Numbered from the stretch's first letter, positions 18,146-28,358 are shown. The stretch is DNA of 64,000 bases from an uncultured Lachnospiraceae bacterium (GCA_910586015.1 CAJUGJ010000009.1:62001-126000); one strand, 5' to 3'. A program made the numbers and translations. Notes: generated by a model not told the origin, from the letters alone.

Positions 18146-19582
18146 TTATAAGCGGTAGTATAAATTTTCATACCTTTTTGCTGAAGTATTCCATGAATAA
18201 TCCCTTGCCATTGCACGATCAATAATTTTATTCCATTCTCTGCGGCGATCATAATATATACTTTTAGCATAACGGATCGTTGCCAGCATCTCATGTGCAT
18301 TATAATTTTTAAAACTAAATCCCGTTCCTGTACTTTCATATTCATTGTATGGTTCTACGGTATCTTTTAGTCCTCCTGTTTCTCTTACAATCGGAACTGT
18401 ACCATAACGTAAGCTCATCAACTGGCTTAAGCCACATGGCTCAAATAAAGACGGCATCAAAAATGCGTCACAAGAAGCATAAATTCGATGAGAACGTTCA
18501 TTATTATAATAGATATTTGCTGATACTCTATCTTTATATTTCCATTCATAATGGCGGAATAAGTTCTCGTATTTTGCCTCTCCAGTTCCTAATACTACAA
18601 GCTGCGTATCTGGTGCACAGATATCCTCGATTACACAATCTACCAAATCCAGTCCCTTTTGGTCAGTCAACCTAGAAACAACACCAATCATAAACTTCTT
18701 TTCATTGACTTCCATTCCTAGTTCCTGTTGAAGTGCAGTTTTATTCTTTGTTTTTTCTTTTCGGAAATTTTTTGCATTATAATGCTGTATAATAAACGGA
18801 TCGGTTTCTGGATTATATTCATTATAATCAATTCCATTTACAATTCCTTCAAGAGAATTCGAACGAGCCCTCATCAATCCATCTAAGCTCTCTCCATAAA
18901 ATGGCATCTTGATTTCCTGTGCATAAGTATCACTTACTGTTGTCACATAATCCGCATAGACGATTCCGCCTTTTAAATAATTTGCATCCCCATAAGCCTC
19001 TAACTTGTCTGGAGTGAAATAATAATCTGGAAGTGCGGTAACATCCTTAATAGTCTTCTTATCGTAAATTCCTTGGAATTTTAAGTTATGAATGGTCATG
19101 ATCGACTTAATTCCTCTATAAAATTCTCCCTGTTGGAATTTATCATGTAAAAATACTGGAATTAAACCGGTCTGCCAATCGTGGCAGTGTATAATGTCAG
19201 GTCGAAAATCAATTACTGGCAATGCTGAAAGAGAAGCCTTACAGAAAAATGCAAATTTTTCAATATCCTCATGAATTGCACCATATGGCTTATCTCCGTT
19301 GAAGTAATATTCATTGTCTATAAAATAGAATGTTACCCCATCTAAAACTAATTCTAAAATACCGACATATTGTCTTCTCCATGCTAAGTCCATATAAAAA
19401 TGATTTTTGTATTGCATCTGGTTTTTATACTTATCTGGAATGGACACATATTTTGGCATCATCACCCGAACATCAAATTCCTCCTTATTTATGTATTTCG
19501 GGAGAGAACCAACAACATCGGCAAGACCGCCTGTTTTAATAAAAGGAACACATTCCGATGCAACAAATAATACTTTCTTCAT
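18146..19582 (-). CDS. glgA: glycogen synthase (ADP-glucose, GT5)
   Basis: The enzyme transfers glucose from ADP-glucose to glycogen. It is a 478-residue GT-B enzyme with the N-terminal signature FIKTGGLADVVGSLP (lysine of the KxGGL motif binds ADP-glucose), HCHDWQTGLIPVFL, the second-domain VSRLTDQKGLDL and the catalytic EPCGLSQLMSLRYG near residue 385. No other glg gene is adjacent, so it is a lone gene between spo0A and murE. In Clostridia glycogen (granulose) storage is often tied to the start of sporulation, which makes the spo0A neighbourhood suggestive. AGGAGG precedes the ATG. Confidence 0.94.
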   Translation of the reverse strand: MKKVLFVASECVPFIKTGGLADVVGSLPKYINKEEFDVRVMMPKYVSIPDKYKNQMQYKNHFYMDLAWRRQYVGILELVLDGVTFYFIDNEYYFNGDKPYGAIHEDIEKFAFFCKASLSALPVIDFRPDIIHCHDWQTGLIPVFLHDKFQQGEFYRGIKSIMTIHNLKFQGIYDKKTIKDVTALPDYYFTPDKLEAYGDANYLKGGIVYADYVTTVSDTYAQEIKMPFYGESLDGLMRARSNSLEGIVNGIDYNEYNPETDPFIIQHYNAKNFRKEKTKNKTALQQELGMEVNEKKFMIGVVSRLTDQKGLDLVDCVIEDICAPDTQLVVLGTGEAKYENLFRHYEWKYKDRVSANIYYNNERSHRIYASCDAFLMPSLFEPCGLSQLMSLRYGTVPIVRETGGLKDTVEPYNEYESTGTGFSFKNYNAHEMLATIRYAKSIYYDRRREWNKIIDRAMARDYSWNTSAKRYENLYYRL

Positions 19583-19677
19583 GTAAACGCCTCCTGCTAC
19601 TATAATAAATGAATTTCTTTTATTATACTATATTTTTATCCATAAGAAAAGAGGAAACGTGTACAAAAAAATAAATT

Positions 19678-20493
19678 TTACATTCTTAACTTATATTCCA
19701 ATCGAATTTTATCTGCAATTAATGCTACAAATTCAGAATTAGTCGGTTTTCCCTTTCCATTATTGACTGTATAGCCGAATAGATCATCAATCGTATCCAT
19801 TTTTCCTCTGCTCCAAGCTACTTCAATCGCATGACGAATCGCACGCTCTACTCTGCTTGGCGTTGTCTTATGCTGTTTTGCAATAGAAGGATATAATTGC
19901 TTTGTAATAGAATTGAGCATTTCTGTATCGTTGACTGACATCATAATAGCATCTCTTAAATACTGATATCCTTTAATATGAGCTGGAACTCCAATTTCAT
20001 GAATAATATTTGTCACATCACTTTCTAAATTATGCTCTAGATATCGAGATGGCTGTGTTTCTTTTAAACTGCTTGTCGTCTGTTGTTTCCCTCCCAAAAA
20101 GGTATGACCCATTCTTTCTCTTGCAATTTCCTTTACCCTAGAAAGTACCATATTGTTGTCAAATGGCTTTGCAATGAAATAACTAGCCCCTAGTCGGAAG
20201 ACTTCTGCAGTAATCCTCTCCTGCATGACGGCAGAAATAACTAAAAATGCAGGAAGTTTTTTTACATCTGTGTCAACTTTTAAATGCTGCATAACACCAA
20301 TTCCATCCAGTTTTGGCATAATAATATCTAATAATGCAATATCTGGCTGTTTTTCTTTAATTATCCTCAGTGCATCCAGTCCGTTTTCTGCTTTTGCGAC
20401 AACTTCGATTTCTGGATCTGGCTGCATAATATCTTCCAGAGCTTCCAGAATTCTGGCATTGTCATCAATAAGTGCCACAGTAATCTTGTCCAT
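19678..20493 (-). CDS. spo0A: master sporulation response regulator Spo0A
   Basis: This is the phosphorelay-controlled transcription factor that starts endospore formation. It has 271 residues. The receiver domain contains the acidic pair in LIDDNARIL (10-11), the phosphorylated Asp in ALLDIIMPKLDG (about 56), the switch Ser/Thr region and the lysine in AKPFD. The C-terminal DNA-binding domain has the highly conserved recognition region SRVERAIRHAIEVAWSRG. GGAGG stands before the ATG. It lies downstream of spoIVB on the same strand but has its own predicted promoter and a long leader, so independent regulation is likely. Confidence 0.97.
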   Translation of the reverse strand: MDKITVALIDDNARILEALEDIMQPDPEIEVVAKAENGLDALRIIKEKQPDIALLDIIMPKLDGIGVMQHLKVDTDVKKLPAFLVISAVMQERITAEVFRLGASYFIAKPFDNNMVLSRVKEIARERMGHTFLGGKQQTTSSLKETQPSRYLEHNLESDVTNIIHEIGVPAHIKGYQYLRDAIMMSVNDTEMLNSITKQLYPSIAKQHKTTPSRVERAIRHAIEVAWSRGKMDTIDDLFGYTVNNGKGKPTNSEFVALIADKIRLEYKLRM

Positions 20494-20549
20494 TTTTAGC
20501 CTCCATGCTGCGACTATTTTTTAGGAACAGTGAATAACTACAAGCTTTG

Positions 20550-20610
20550 GCAAGAATGCGCAGCGATTCCTTGCACAATAACTTGTCAATTGAAATTTTA
20601 GTTTTCAACT
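20550..20610 (-). promoter_or_regulatory. structured 5' leader of spo0A
   Basis: The predicted spo0A transcript has a leader of about 180 bases. It can form two hairpins: AGTTGAAA / TTTCAATT (20610..20588, one G-U pair) and GCAAGGAAT / ATTCTTGC (20574..20550, one bulge). No known riboswitch or T-box pattern was recognised. Whether it regulates is unknown. Confidence 0.25.
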
Positions 20611-20683
20611 TGATTCCTCATACCTGTTTTACTGCGTCGGCTATGCGTCGCAAGTTACCCATATATTCCCAATCTCATGGTAT

Positions 20684-20711
20684 ATTTTAACACATTATCT
20701 GACATTGTCAA
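20684..20711 (-). promoter_or_regulatory. predicted sigma-A promoter of spo0A
   Basis: Consensus TTGACA (20711..20706) is separated by 16 bases from TAAAAT (20689..20684) on the minus strand, within the 261-base spoIVB-spo0A gap. No clear sigma-H promoter or 0A box (TGTCGAA) was found nearby. Confidence 0.5.
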
Positions 20712-20754
20712 GTACTAATTTACAACAAATGGCTAGTATTTTTGAAAAGCTGCA

Positions 20755-22065
20755 TTAGTCCAACATTTGTAACATATTTTCGATAAAAATTCCATATCCT
20801 CTTGCCGCATCTTTGACAAATACATGTGTTACTGCGCCGATCAATTTATCATTTTGTAGAATTGGACTTCCACTCATTCCCTGTACAATTCCTCCTGTAA
20901 GATTAAGTAGACGTTGATCTGTAATCTTAATCACCATTCCCTTATTAAGATTATTACTTCCTAGATTAATTTCTTCAATTTCTATCTCATACTCTTCTAA
21001 TATTCCAGAAACATTACTTAAAATCTTTGCTGGACCTACTTTTACCTGTTGACGTAGTCCAATCTCGACAGGAGTTCTTTTTGTTCCAAGCCATTCATAA
21101 GTCTGTCCCCAACTTCCTAAAGAGCCAAATACTCCCTGTCCAGTATTATGATTAACTACTCCTAACTTATGATCTTCACTTTTTAGAATATATCCACTTA
21201 ATTCTCCAGGTTCTCCAGATTTTCCCTTTACTATTGAAACAATTTGTGCATCGTAAATAGTGCCGCCACATATTTGAATTAATCCTCCCGTATCTACATC
21301 TGTAATACCATGTCCAAGTGCTCCAAATTTTCCGTTTGATGTAACAAACGTCAATGTTCCAATTCCCTGTGAATCGTCACGAATCCAAGCACCAATCTTA
21401 TAATCTCCTGCTGTAGACTTTACAGGCTGAATTTCTATATCTATTTCCTTTCCATCTCGATCTACTTGTAGATGAATTGGCTCTAGAGAATTTTTTTGAA
21501 TAGCGGCGATCAATTCTTCTTTTCGATTTATTTGTTGTCCGTTTACCTTATGAATATAATCCCCAGTTTTTAATAAATTAATTGCAGGCTCGTAATTGAT
21601 TCCATCTGCTCCTGCAATTGTTCCTGTCCCCAAAACTAAAATCCCATCTGTTTCCATAGTAATTCCAATTGGCATCCCACAAGGAATCACCTCCATGGAT
21701 TCAATTACATCAAGTGATATTTTTTTGAATTCAAAAATTCCAAATAGCTTTAAAATCATCTCATAAGAGCCTGTTTTTGATGATTCTAAAATAACGGGCT
21801 CATTTAGATTGAGATGAATTGTATTGGCGGGAAGGCGTTTTGTATCCGTTTGTACCACTTTAATATCTTCTGTATTAAGCTCTGCTTCCATTGGAATTCC
21901 CAAAGAAAGCACTTCCTCTTTTCCAACTAAGATATTAATTTGATCGGGAATTCTATTATTGAGTCGTTTTAATCCTAAAATATAAATTCCGATACAACAT
22001 AAAATCAGGGCAAAAATTAAAAAAAGCCGATATTTACGTTTTCTTTTGCTGATCTGCCTTGACAT
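20755..22065 (-). CDS. spoIVB: SpoIVB serine peptidase (sigma-K checkpoint signal)
   Basis: This S55-family serine peptidase is made in the forespore. In B. subtilis it cleaves SpoIVFA and so triggers pro-sigma-K processing. The protein has 436 residues: an N-terminal membrane anchor (FLIFALILCCIGIYIL), a PDZ domain at about 140-200, the catalytic His in GHGITDVDTGG and the catalytic Ser in GMSGSPILQN. It stands between recN and spo0A exactly as in B. subtilis. The 99-base gap upstream contains a CATACTA box like the -10 of forespore sigma factors, but without a convincing -35. Confidence 0.95.
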   Translation of the reverse strand: MSRQISKRKRKYRLFLIFALILCCIGIYILGLKRLNNRIPDQINILVGKEEVLSLGIPMEAELNTEDIKVVQTDTKRLPANTIHLNLNEPVILESSKTGSYEMILKLFGIFEFKKISLDVIESMEVIPCGMPIGITMETDGILVLGTGTIAGADGINYEPAINLLKTGDYIHKVNGQQINRKEELIAAIQKNSLEPIHLQVDRDGKEIDIEIQPVKSTAGDYKIGAWIRDDSQGIGTLTFVTSNGKFGALGHGITDVDTGGLIQICGGTIYDAQIVSIVKGKSGEPGELSGYILKSEDHKLGVVNHNTGQGVFGSLGSWGQTYEWLGTKRTPVEIGLRQQVKVGPAKILSNVSGILEEYEIEIEEINLGSNNLNKGMVIKITDQRLLNLTGGIVQGMSGSPILQNDKLIGAVTHVFVKDAARGYGIFIENMLQMLD

Positions 22066-22164
22066 ACCAGTTCCATCCTTTCCCAGCTTTATTGTTTCCT
22101 CATTAGTCAGTAGTATGTACCACTTTTGAGGATTTCACACTGGAATTCGATGTAAACCTTCTCA

Positions 22165-23856
22165 TTATTTACGCAACTTTTTCTTTACCTTTCGTGCTAA
22201 TTCTTTCATTTCTCTTGCATTCGACAAAACGCTTTCTGTAATCTCAACTCCTCCTAAAATTCTTGCAAGTTCATGTACTGATGCTTCTTCTTCTAATGGA
22301 AAAATTCTTGTTTTAGTAATATTTTGATCTATTGTTTTTTCAATTAAAAAATGTTGATCTGCCATAGCTGCAATTTGAGGAAGATGTGTAATACATAATA
22401 CTTGATGACATGCTGCAATCACTGCTAACTTTTCGGATACTTTTTGAGCAGTGCGTCCACTTACTCCCACATCGATCTCATCAAAAATAAGTGTTTTAAT
22501 CTCATCTTTTTCAGCTAATACAGATTTAATAGCAAGCATAATTCTCGATAGCTCTCCACCAGATGCAACACAGGATAATGGCTGTTTTGGTTCTCCGGGA
22601 TTAGTAGAAAGAATAAATTCTGCTTCATCATATCCATTTGCAGTAAAGTTCTTTGTTCTTACAAAAGTCATTTCAAATGCAACATCTAAAAAATTCAAAT
22701 CAATTAAAGCCTTTTTAATTTGCTCTGTCAATTTTTGTGCTTTTTCTTTTCGGATATCTGAAAGATTTTTGCATTTTTGTTCAAGTTCTTTTTCAGTAGA
22801 ATATAGTTTCTGTTTTAACTGCTCCATATATTCTTCATGATTTTGCAATCGTTCCAATCGTTTAGCAGCTTCTTTTGCATAATTTTTTATTTCATCAATA
22901 CTACCACCATATCTTGATTTTAATTGGTTAATTTGATCAAGACGTTCTTGTACACGAAGAAATTCTTCCTCTGAATTTTCAAAATCATCTAAATAGTCTG
23001 CAATCTGCCTGCTAAAGTCTTGTATTAACTGTTCTAATTCCGATAACTGATTTGCATATTCTAAAAGAGTTTTATCGTATTCAGATGCTTTATTCATAAG
23101 TCTTACATCACGTCCAATTATATCTGATACACAATCTCCATCTCCAGCAATTGACTGATAAACTTCTGACAAATTTTCTGTAATACTTCTGGAATTTGAA
23201 AGTCTACGAAACTCTTCTTGTAGCTCTTCGTCTTCTCCTTCTATTAACTTTGCCTGTTCAATTTCATTTAATTCATACTCTAAAAAGGAAAGTTCTCTCA
23301 GCCTCTTTTCTTCATCCATAGAAGCATCTTCCAATTCTTTTTTTATAGAGATATATTCTTGATACTGCTTTGAAATTTCTTCTTTTCTTTCTCCAATTTC
23401 TTCTCTCGCATAGCGATCGAGGATTTCCAAATGTTTTTGTTTATAAAGTAAAGATTGATGTTCATGTTGACCATGAATATCCAATAATTTCCTAGTGACC
23501 TCTTTTAAAATTGTGGTTGTCGTAACTTCTCCGTTGATCCGACAGATACTTCTTCCATTTGCCATAATTTTTCTTGTGATTACAACTTGGAGATCTTCGG
23601 ATACAATATCATATTCTTCTAATTTTTTTAAAATTTCAGGATCTGCTGCTTCAAATATTAACTCTACCAAGGCATACTCTGCACCCGTTCGAATCATCTG
23701 TTTTGACACTTTTCCTCCGAGTGCTACATTAATCGATCCTATTAAAATCGATTTTCCTGCACCTGTTTCTCCAGTTAAGATATTGAGATTATCCCTAAAG
23801 TCAACCTCAACTTCATCAATAATGGCAAAGTTTTTCACATGAAGACCAAGCAACAT
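22165..23856 (-). CDS. recN: DNA repair protein RecN
   Basis: RecN is an SMC-like ATPase that acts early in double-strand break repair. It has 563 residues: Walker A GETGAGKSILIGSI (about 30), a long central coiled coil (about 150-360), the ABC signature SGGELSRIMLA (about 433), Walker B LIFDEIDVGVSG and ITHLPQIAAMADQH. AGGAGG precedes the ATG. It normally follows argR directly in Firmicutes. Here yebC and a 4.1-kb Ig-like protein gene have come between them. Confidence 0.96.
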   Translation of the reverse strand: MLLGLHVKNFAIIDEVEVDFRDNLNILTGETGAGKSILIGSINVALGGKVSKQMIRTGAEYALVELIFEAADPEILKKLEEYDIVSEDLQVVITRKIMANGRSICRINGEVTTTTILKEVTRKLLDIHGQHEHQSLLYKQKHLEILDRYAREEIGERKEEISKQYQEYISIKKELEDASMDEEKRLRELSFLEYELNEIEQAKLIEGEDEELQEEFRRLSNSRSITENLSEVYQSIAGDGDCVSDIIGRDVRLMNKASEYDKTLLEYANQLSELEQLIQDFSRQIADYLDDFENSEEEFLRVQERLDQINQLKSRYGGSIDEIKNYAKEAAKRLERLQNHEEYMEQLKQKLYSTEKELEQKCKNLSDIRKEKAQKLTEQIKKALIDLNFLDVAFEMTFVRTKNFTANGYDEAEFILSTNPGEPKQPLSCVASGGELSRIMLAIKSVLAEKDEIKTLIFDEIDVGVSGRTAQKVSEKLAVIAACHQVLCITHLPQIAAMADQHFLIEKTIDQNITKTRIFPLEEEASVHELARILGGVEITESVLSNAREMKELARKVKKKLRK

Positions 23857-23993
23857 ATCTTGTTTCTCCTCCTATTTTATCAACCAATTTTTTTCTAAGT
23901 ATAGCATTTTCTTTCGAGGTTTTCAAATAAAAAAAGATTCGAAACTAAAGAGAACAGCTTCGAATCTTTTTTGGCATATCAGATGACGTTCTT

Positions 23994-24140
23994 GTTTCAA
24001 TCCACTCGCAGCAGTTAAGAGCAAGACAATTTTGTGGATTGCTTCATGGCAGTAGGAAATACTCGCCCGCTACTGCCGTTATAATTGTTCCTAGCAATTC
24101 CCCTACCTAAGAGGAAGGGGAATTGCTGTTAATTGTTGAA
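23994..24140 (-). repeat. dispersed structured repeat, copy A (3' of the Ig-like gene)
   Basis: First of three near-identical elements of about 147 bp. Read on the minus strand it begins right after the Ig-like protein's stop codon and ends GTGGATTGAAAC. It can form three hairpins: a perfect 12-bp stem AGCAATTCCCCT / AGGGGAATTGCT (24093-24104 with 24116-24127), an 8-bp stem GGCAGTAG / CTACTGCC (24048-24055 with 24070-24077), and CAATCCAC / GTGGATTG (23998-24005 with 24034-24041). It may act as the gene's terminator or as a small RNA. It may also be a non-autonomous mobile element, since the other copies lie 27 kb away. Confidence 0.85.
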
Positions 24141-24141
24141 T

Positions 24142-27100
24142 TTACTTAATTTTAACTACTTTAATCGTACAAGCCAATCGTCTTCCATTGACGACTGCAT
24201 ATACTGTAGTTGTTCCAAGTGCTCTTGCTGTAACAACTCCATTTTGTACAGTTGCAATTTCTTGATTGTCAACATCCCAACGGACTGTAACTTCTCCAGA
24301 ACTTGCACCATCTACTTCTAACTTAATCAATAAACTTGTATATTGTTGTAATTCTACATAGGTACGACTTAATCCTACTACATGAACTCGAATTGTTGCT
24401 CTACGACCAGATTCAGTCATAACTGTAATATTCGCAGCTCCAACTGCTTTTGCTGTAATCTTTCCTGTCTTTTCATCTACTGATGCTACTAACGTATTAT
24501 CACTACTCCAAGAATACGTATCTGTAGAGTTATTTGGTACAATAGAAATAGCAACCGTCTTCGTTTCTCCTGGAGACATAACTACATCTGCTTCTTGTAC
24601 AGTTATACTTGTTGCTGGAACTGGTTCAATAACTTTAACATAACAAAGAGTTGTAATACCACTGGTATCATCTGCAGCAGCAGTAATAATACAGTTTCCT
24701 GCACTCAATCCTGTAACTACACCTTTTTTATTTACAATGGCAATTTCTTCATCATTAGAAGACCAAATAGGTGTTTTATACGTAGCATTTTTTGGTGAAA
24801 TCGTCGCTTTTAATGTTGTTGATTTTCCTTGAATTAAAGTAATATAATTCTCGTTTAATTCAATATCTGTCACTAACTGTACTACCTCTACCCGACATAC
24901 TGCCTCTGCTCCACTTCCATCTGTTGCTGTACAGGTAATTGTTGCTGTTCCTAACTCTAATCCCTTAATTCGTCCATTGATATCAACAGATACAACTTCT
25001 GGATCACTTGAAGACCATTCGACTTGTTTATTTGTGGCATTTTCTCCACTGATCGTTGCAAGAAGACGATATGTTCTTCCTAAACCAAGTCGATACTCTT
25101 CTACATTCAATTTTACATCTGTCACTAATTCTTCTACTGTAACAACACAAAAATCGGTATATCCTCCATCGTCTGTTGTACAGGTAATAATTGCTGTACC
25201 TCCAAGAATTCCTTTTACTTCACCTTTTTTATTTACAGTGGCAATTTCTGGATTGCTACTTGACCAACTAATTCCCTGATCGGTAGCATCATTTGGAATA
25301 ACTTCTGCTTCTAGTTCAATTGTCTCTCCAACATAGACTGTTTCTTCATCACTTAAAATATCTACTCCTGTTGCTCCTTGTACTACATTAATTGTACAAT
25401 ATCCAGTGGAACCACTCTTTGTCTTTACCATAATAATACATGTTCCTGTAGCCTTTGCTGTTACTTTTCCACGCTTACTGACTACTGCGACTTTTGTATC
25501 ACTACTTTCCCATACCAATGAAGAATCATCACTATTTGCAGGAGTTAAAGTGGTAGAAAACTGATAGGAATCTTTTACATTCATAATAAGCTTTGTTACA
25601 TCTAATTTTACTGCTGTTGCTGTCTGGCTGACACGAATCGTACATAACGCCATAAAACCACCGACATTTGTCTTTACTATAATAACCGTTGTTCCTACTC
25701 CCTTTGCAGTTACAAGACCTTTTTCATCGACAGAAGCAACCGCACTATTCGTTGAAGTCCAAGTCACTGCTGTATCAGCGGCATCACTTGGAGTAACTGA
25801 ACAATTAAGACGAAATGTTTCACCTACATACATCTCTTTATTCTTAGTATCTAATGTCAAACCAGTTACAGATTTAGTTACTTTGATATTACAAAGTGCT
25901 GAAATTGTAGCATCTTCTCTTGAAGTAACAATAACCGTTGCCGAGCCTGCACTTTTTAAAGTTACTTTTCCGGTCTGATCTACTGTTAAAACAGAAGGAT
26001 CGGTAGAACGCCAAATGACTTCCTGATCCTCTGCATCTGCTGGAGTAATCGTTGCATAAAGCCGAAACCATCCCGTTGCTAAAGGTACTGTGACACTTGT
26101 TTCTGAAATAGTAATTCCAGTGATCTTCTTATGTACTTTAATTAAACAAGAGCCTACAATTGCATTATCTTTATTAAATGCTGAAATCGTTACGGTTCCT
26201 CCTGCAACTGCCTGAACTGTAGCAGAAAGGTTTCCAGCCTCAGCTACTTTTACAATAGATTCATCGGAAGAAACCCAAGTTAAATTAGCATTACTATTCT
26301 TTGGATCAGTGGTTGCATTGATTGTTAAATAATCTCCAACTGCCATAGCTGCTGAACTTGGATCTAGTGTGATTTTTGTTACTGTCTGTTTTACACGAAT
26401 CTCACACTTTGCCTGCTTTTTAACTCCATTAATAATCTGTGTTGCTGTAATGACACAGTCACCGACTTTTACACCTGTTACTAAACCATCTTCATCTACT
26501 GTGGCAACCGTTTCATCTGATGAAGTCCACTCTACTGGTGCATATGGATTAGAAGCATTTAAAATTAACTGTAATGTACCTGCCACATAGATCGTTGCAG
26601 CGGTATGATTTAAAGAAACATCATCGATAACTGTAACTTCTATTTCTTTATCTTCTCCTAAAAATCCTTCATCTGGTACTGTAGTTTCCCCTGGGAAAAG
26701 ATCTCCCGTATAAATTATTTGAACCGTTTCATTTCCTTCTGACAAAGCAGTAATAACTCCAGTTGTTCTTGTAACTTCAATAATATTACTGCTTCCTCCA
26801 TTCACTGCAAAATTAAATACTTTCATGCTTTCTGGAAGATTGGAGTTTCCTAAAATATCATAGATATCTCCTACATTCATATAAACATGATCTAACTTCA
26901 TAAAAATTGGCACTATAATCTTATAGGTAAGAAATGCCTGATTCGTATTCTTTTTATCAAACAAATCAGAAGGGTGAGCAGTTAAATAATAAACTCCCGC
27001 TTTTACATCGGATAGAGTAATTGCACCACTGTGACTGCTAATGTCCACCTTTGCATATTTATTGTTGGAAAGACTTAATTTATTACTGTCGTTTATATTG

Positions 27101-28266
27101 TCACGATATAATGTCCATTCCAAATTTTCTGCACTTTTTGCATTACTTTCTAATGTAAATGTTTTGTTTTTTACGGTTATTGTATTATTTGTTCTCATAG
27201 TTTGACTGCCACCTACTAATCTTGCTGTAGGAACAACAATAACACGAATCGTAATAGAATCTTTGACCGATTGATTTCCCGTTCCAGAACCACTGGTATT
27301 TGTCTCTGCTGTAATCTCAGCATAACCTGCTCCCTGTGCTGTGATGACACCAAATTCATCTACTGTTGCTACTTGTTCATTCGAAGTAGACCATGTTAAG
27401 TTTGGTACTACGTCTAAAAGATTTTTTCCACTAACTGTACCATCTGGATTTTTTCCCTCTGCTACAGAATCATACTTTACGCCTTCCTTATAAGTTACAT
27501 AATCTAAACGTGCTAAATAGTGACTATACTTAGAAAGAGCAGTTCCTGTTGCAGTTGTAGTAGTAGCTTCTGGTCCTGCAAGCTGTAAAACATAACTTTT
27601 TGTTTCATCTTTTTCATTCGCTAACAGTCCCTTTCTCATACCTAGACGTTCTATATACCCTGTGCCATCATCTCCCTCTGACACATTTGGAACTTTAACA
27701 TCAAATACTGGATTTTCACATGTTTCTGTATTAGTTACATTAGCTAATCTCAGTTGAACATGAATCTGACAGTCTACTGTGTAAAGTCCTTCCGCAGTTA
27801 TGATGTTAGCTCTGATTGCGGTATATCCCGGTCCTACTGCATTAATCTTAATAAATTGATTTTTAAGAGGGCTTGCAGTACTGTTGGTATCCTCCTGAAG
27901 ATGAATTACTGTTTCATCATAAGGTAACCATTCAATTGTAGTACCAATTGGTATCGGTTCTCCTGTACTTGTTGCGATAGACAGTTTCAGATCCCCGCCT
28001 GTATAATCTACAATTGTACCACTGACAGGTCGACCATTTTGATTTCTAATAATAAATCGATCTGTTACTTGGGGTGTCGGAGTAACAGTAGTAGTAGGAT
28101 CCGCAGCATAAACTGTTTTTAAGTCTGACTTTGTTTCCTGTACTACTTCCCAATCCATATCTAATTCTGTGGATTCCGATAACCCATCACCGATTGACCA
28201 CAGATTGGAAATAATCAGCGAAAACGCTAATAAAACTGCTATGCCTCCTTGCAAGATTCTTTTCAT
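24142..28266 (-). CDS. large secreted protein with about twelve bacterial Ig-like (BIG2) domains
   Basis: The protein has 1374 residues. A signal peptide (MKRILQGGIAVLLAFSLIIS) is followed by a region with a TPTPQVTD linker, then about a dozen tandem BIG_2 domains. They are recognised by the recurring pattern ATVDEDGLVTGVKVGDCVIT, SVDEKGLVTAKGVGTTVIIV and AIVNKKGVVTGLSAGNCIIT, each about 80-90 residues long. There is no LPxTG signal, SLH domain or membrane anchor at the C-terminus (ends CTIKVVKIK), so it may be released or held by non-covalent contact. BIG2 arrays occur in adhesins and surface layers. The function here is unknown. It has its own upstream region and good ribosome binding site (GGAGG), and it breaks the usual argR-recN pairing. 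Confidence 0.85.
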   Translation of the reverse strand: MKRILQGGIAVLLAFSLIISNLWSIGDGLSESTELDMDWEVVQETKSDLKTVYAADPTTTVTPTPQVTDRFIIRNQNGRPVSGTIVDYTGGDLKLSIATSTGEPIPIGTTIEWLPYDETVIHLQEDTNSTASPLKNQFIKINAVGPGYTAIRANIITAEGLYTVDCQIHVQLRLANVTNTETCENPVFDVKVPNVSEGDDGTGYIERLGMRKGLLANEKDETKSYVLQLAGPEATTTTATGTALSKYSHYLARLDYVTYKEGVKYDSVAEGKNPDGTVSGKNLLDVVPNLTWSTSNEQVATVDEFGVITAQGAGYAEITAETNTSGSGTGNQSVKDSITIRVIVVPTARLVGGSQTMRTNNTITVKNKTFTLESNAKSAENLEWTLYRDNINDSNKLSLSNNKYAKVDISSHSGAITLSDVKAGVYYLTAHPSDLFDKKNTNQAFLTYKIIVPIFMKLDHVYMNVGDIYDILGNSNLPESMKVFNFAVNGGSSNIIEVTRTTGVITALSEGNETVQIIYTGDLFPGETTVPDEGFLGEDKEIEVTVIDDVSLNHTAATIYVAGTLQLILNASNPYAPVEWTSSDETVATVDEDGLVTGVKVGDCVITATQIINGVKKQAKCEIRVKQTVTKITLDPSSAAMAVGDYLTINATTDPKNSNANLTWVSSDESIVKVAEAGNLSATVQAVAGGTVTISAFNKDNAIVGSCLIKVHKKITGITISETSVTVPLATGWFRLYATITPADAEDQEVIWRSTDPSVLTVDQTGKVTLKSAGSATVIVTSREDATISALCNIKVTKSVTGLTLDTKNKEMYVGETFRLNCSVTPSDAADTAVTWTSTNSAVASVDEKGLVTAKGVGTTVIIVKTNVGGFMALCTIRVSQTATAVKLDVTKLIMNVKDSYQFSTTLTPANSDDSSLVWESSDTKVAVVSKRGKVTAKATGTCIIMVKTKSGSTGYCTINVVQGATGVDILSDEETVYVGETIELEAEVIPNDATDQGISWSSSNPEIATVNKKGEVKGILGGTAIITCTTDDGGYTDFCVVTVEELVTDVKLNVEEYRLGLGRTYRLLATISGENATNKQVEWSSSDPEVVSVDINGRIKGLELGTATITCTATDGSGAEAVCRVEVVQLVTDIELNENYITLIQGKSTTLKATISPKNATYKTPIWSSNDEEIAIVNKKGVVTGLSAGNCIITAAADDTSGITTLCYVKVIEPVPATSITVQEADVVMSPGETKTVAISIVPNNSTDTYSWSSDNTLVASVDEKTGKITAKAVGAANITVMTESGRRATIRVHVVGLSRTYVELQQYTSLLIKLEVDGASSGEVTVRWDVDNQEIATVQNGVVTARALGTTTVYAVVNGRRLACTIKVVKIK

Positions 28267-28358
28267 ATAATCGCCTCCATAGAATCATTCCTTTTTTTGT
28301 ATTTCGTTTCCTATATTCCCACTCGTTTCCGGTGTATCATTAGTATAATACGGCTTTT

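Noticed and set aside
20620..20660. GCGTCGGCTATGCGTCGC as a hairpin in the spo0A leader
   Set aside because: GCGTCG is repeated directly, not inverted, so it does not form a stem.
22066..22164. Sigma-G promoter for spoIVB
   Set aside because: CATACTA fits a -10, but no acceptable -35 is found at 17-18 bases, so it was not listed as a feature.
22451..22840. 129-codon plus-strand frame inside recN
   Set aside because: Shadow of recN on the other strand; no ribosome binding site or family motif.
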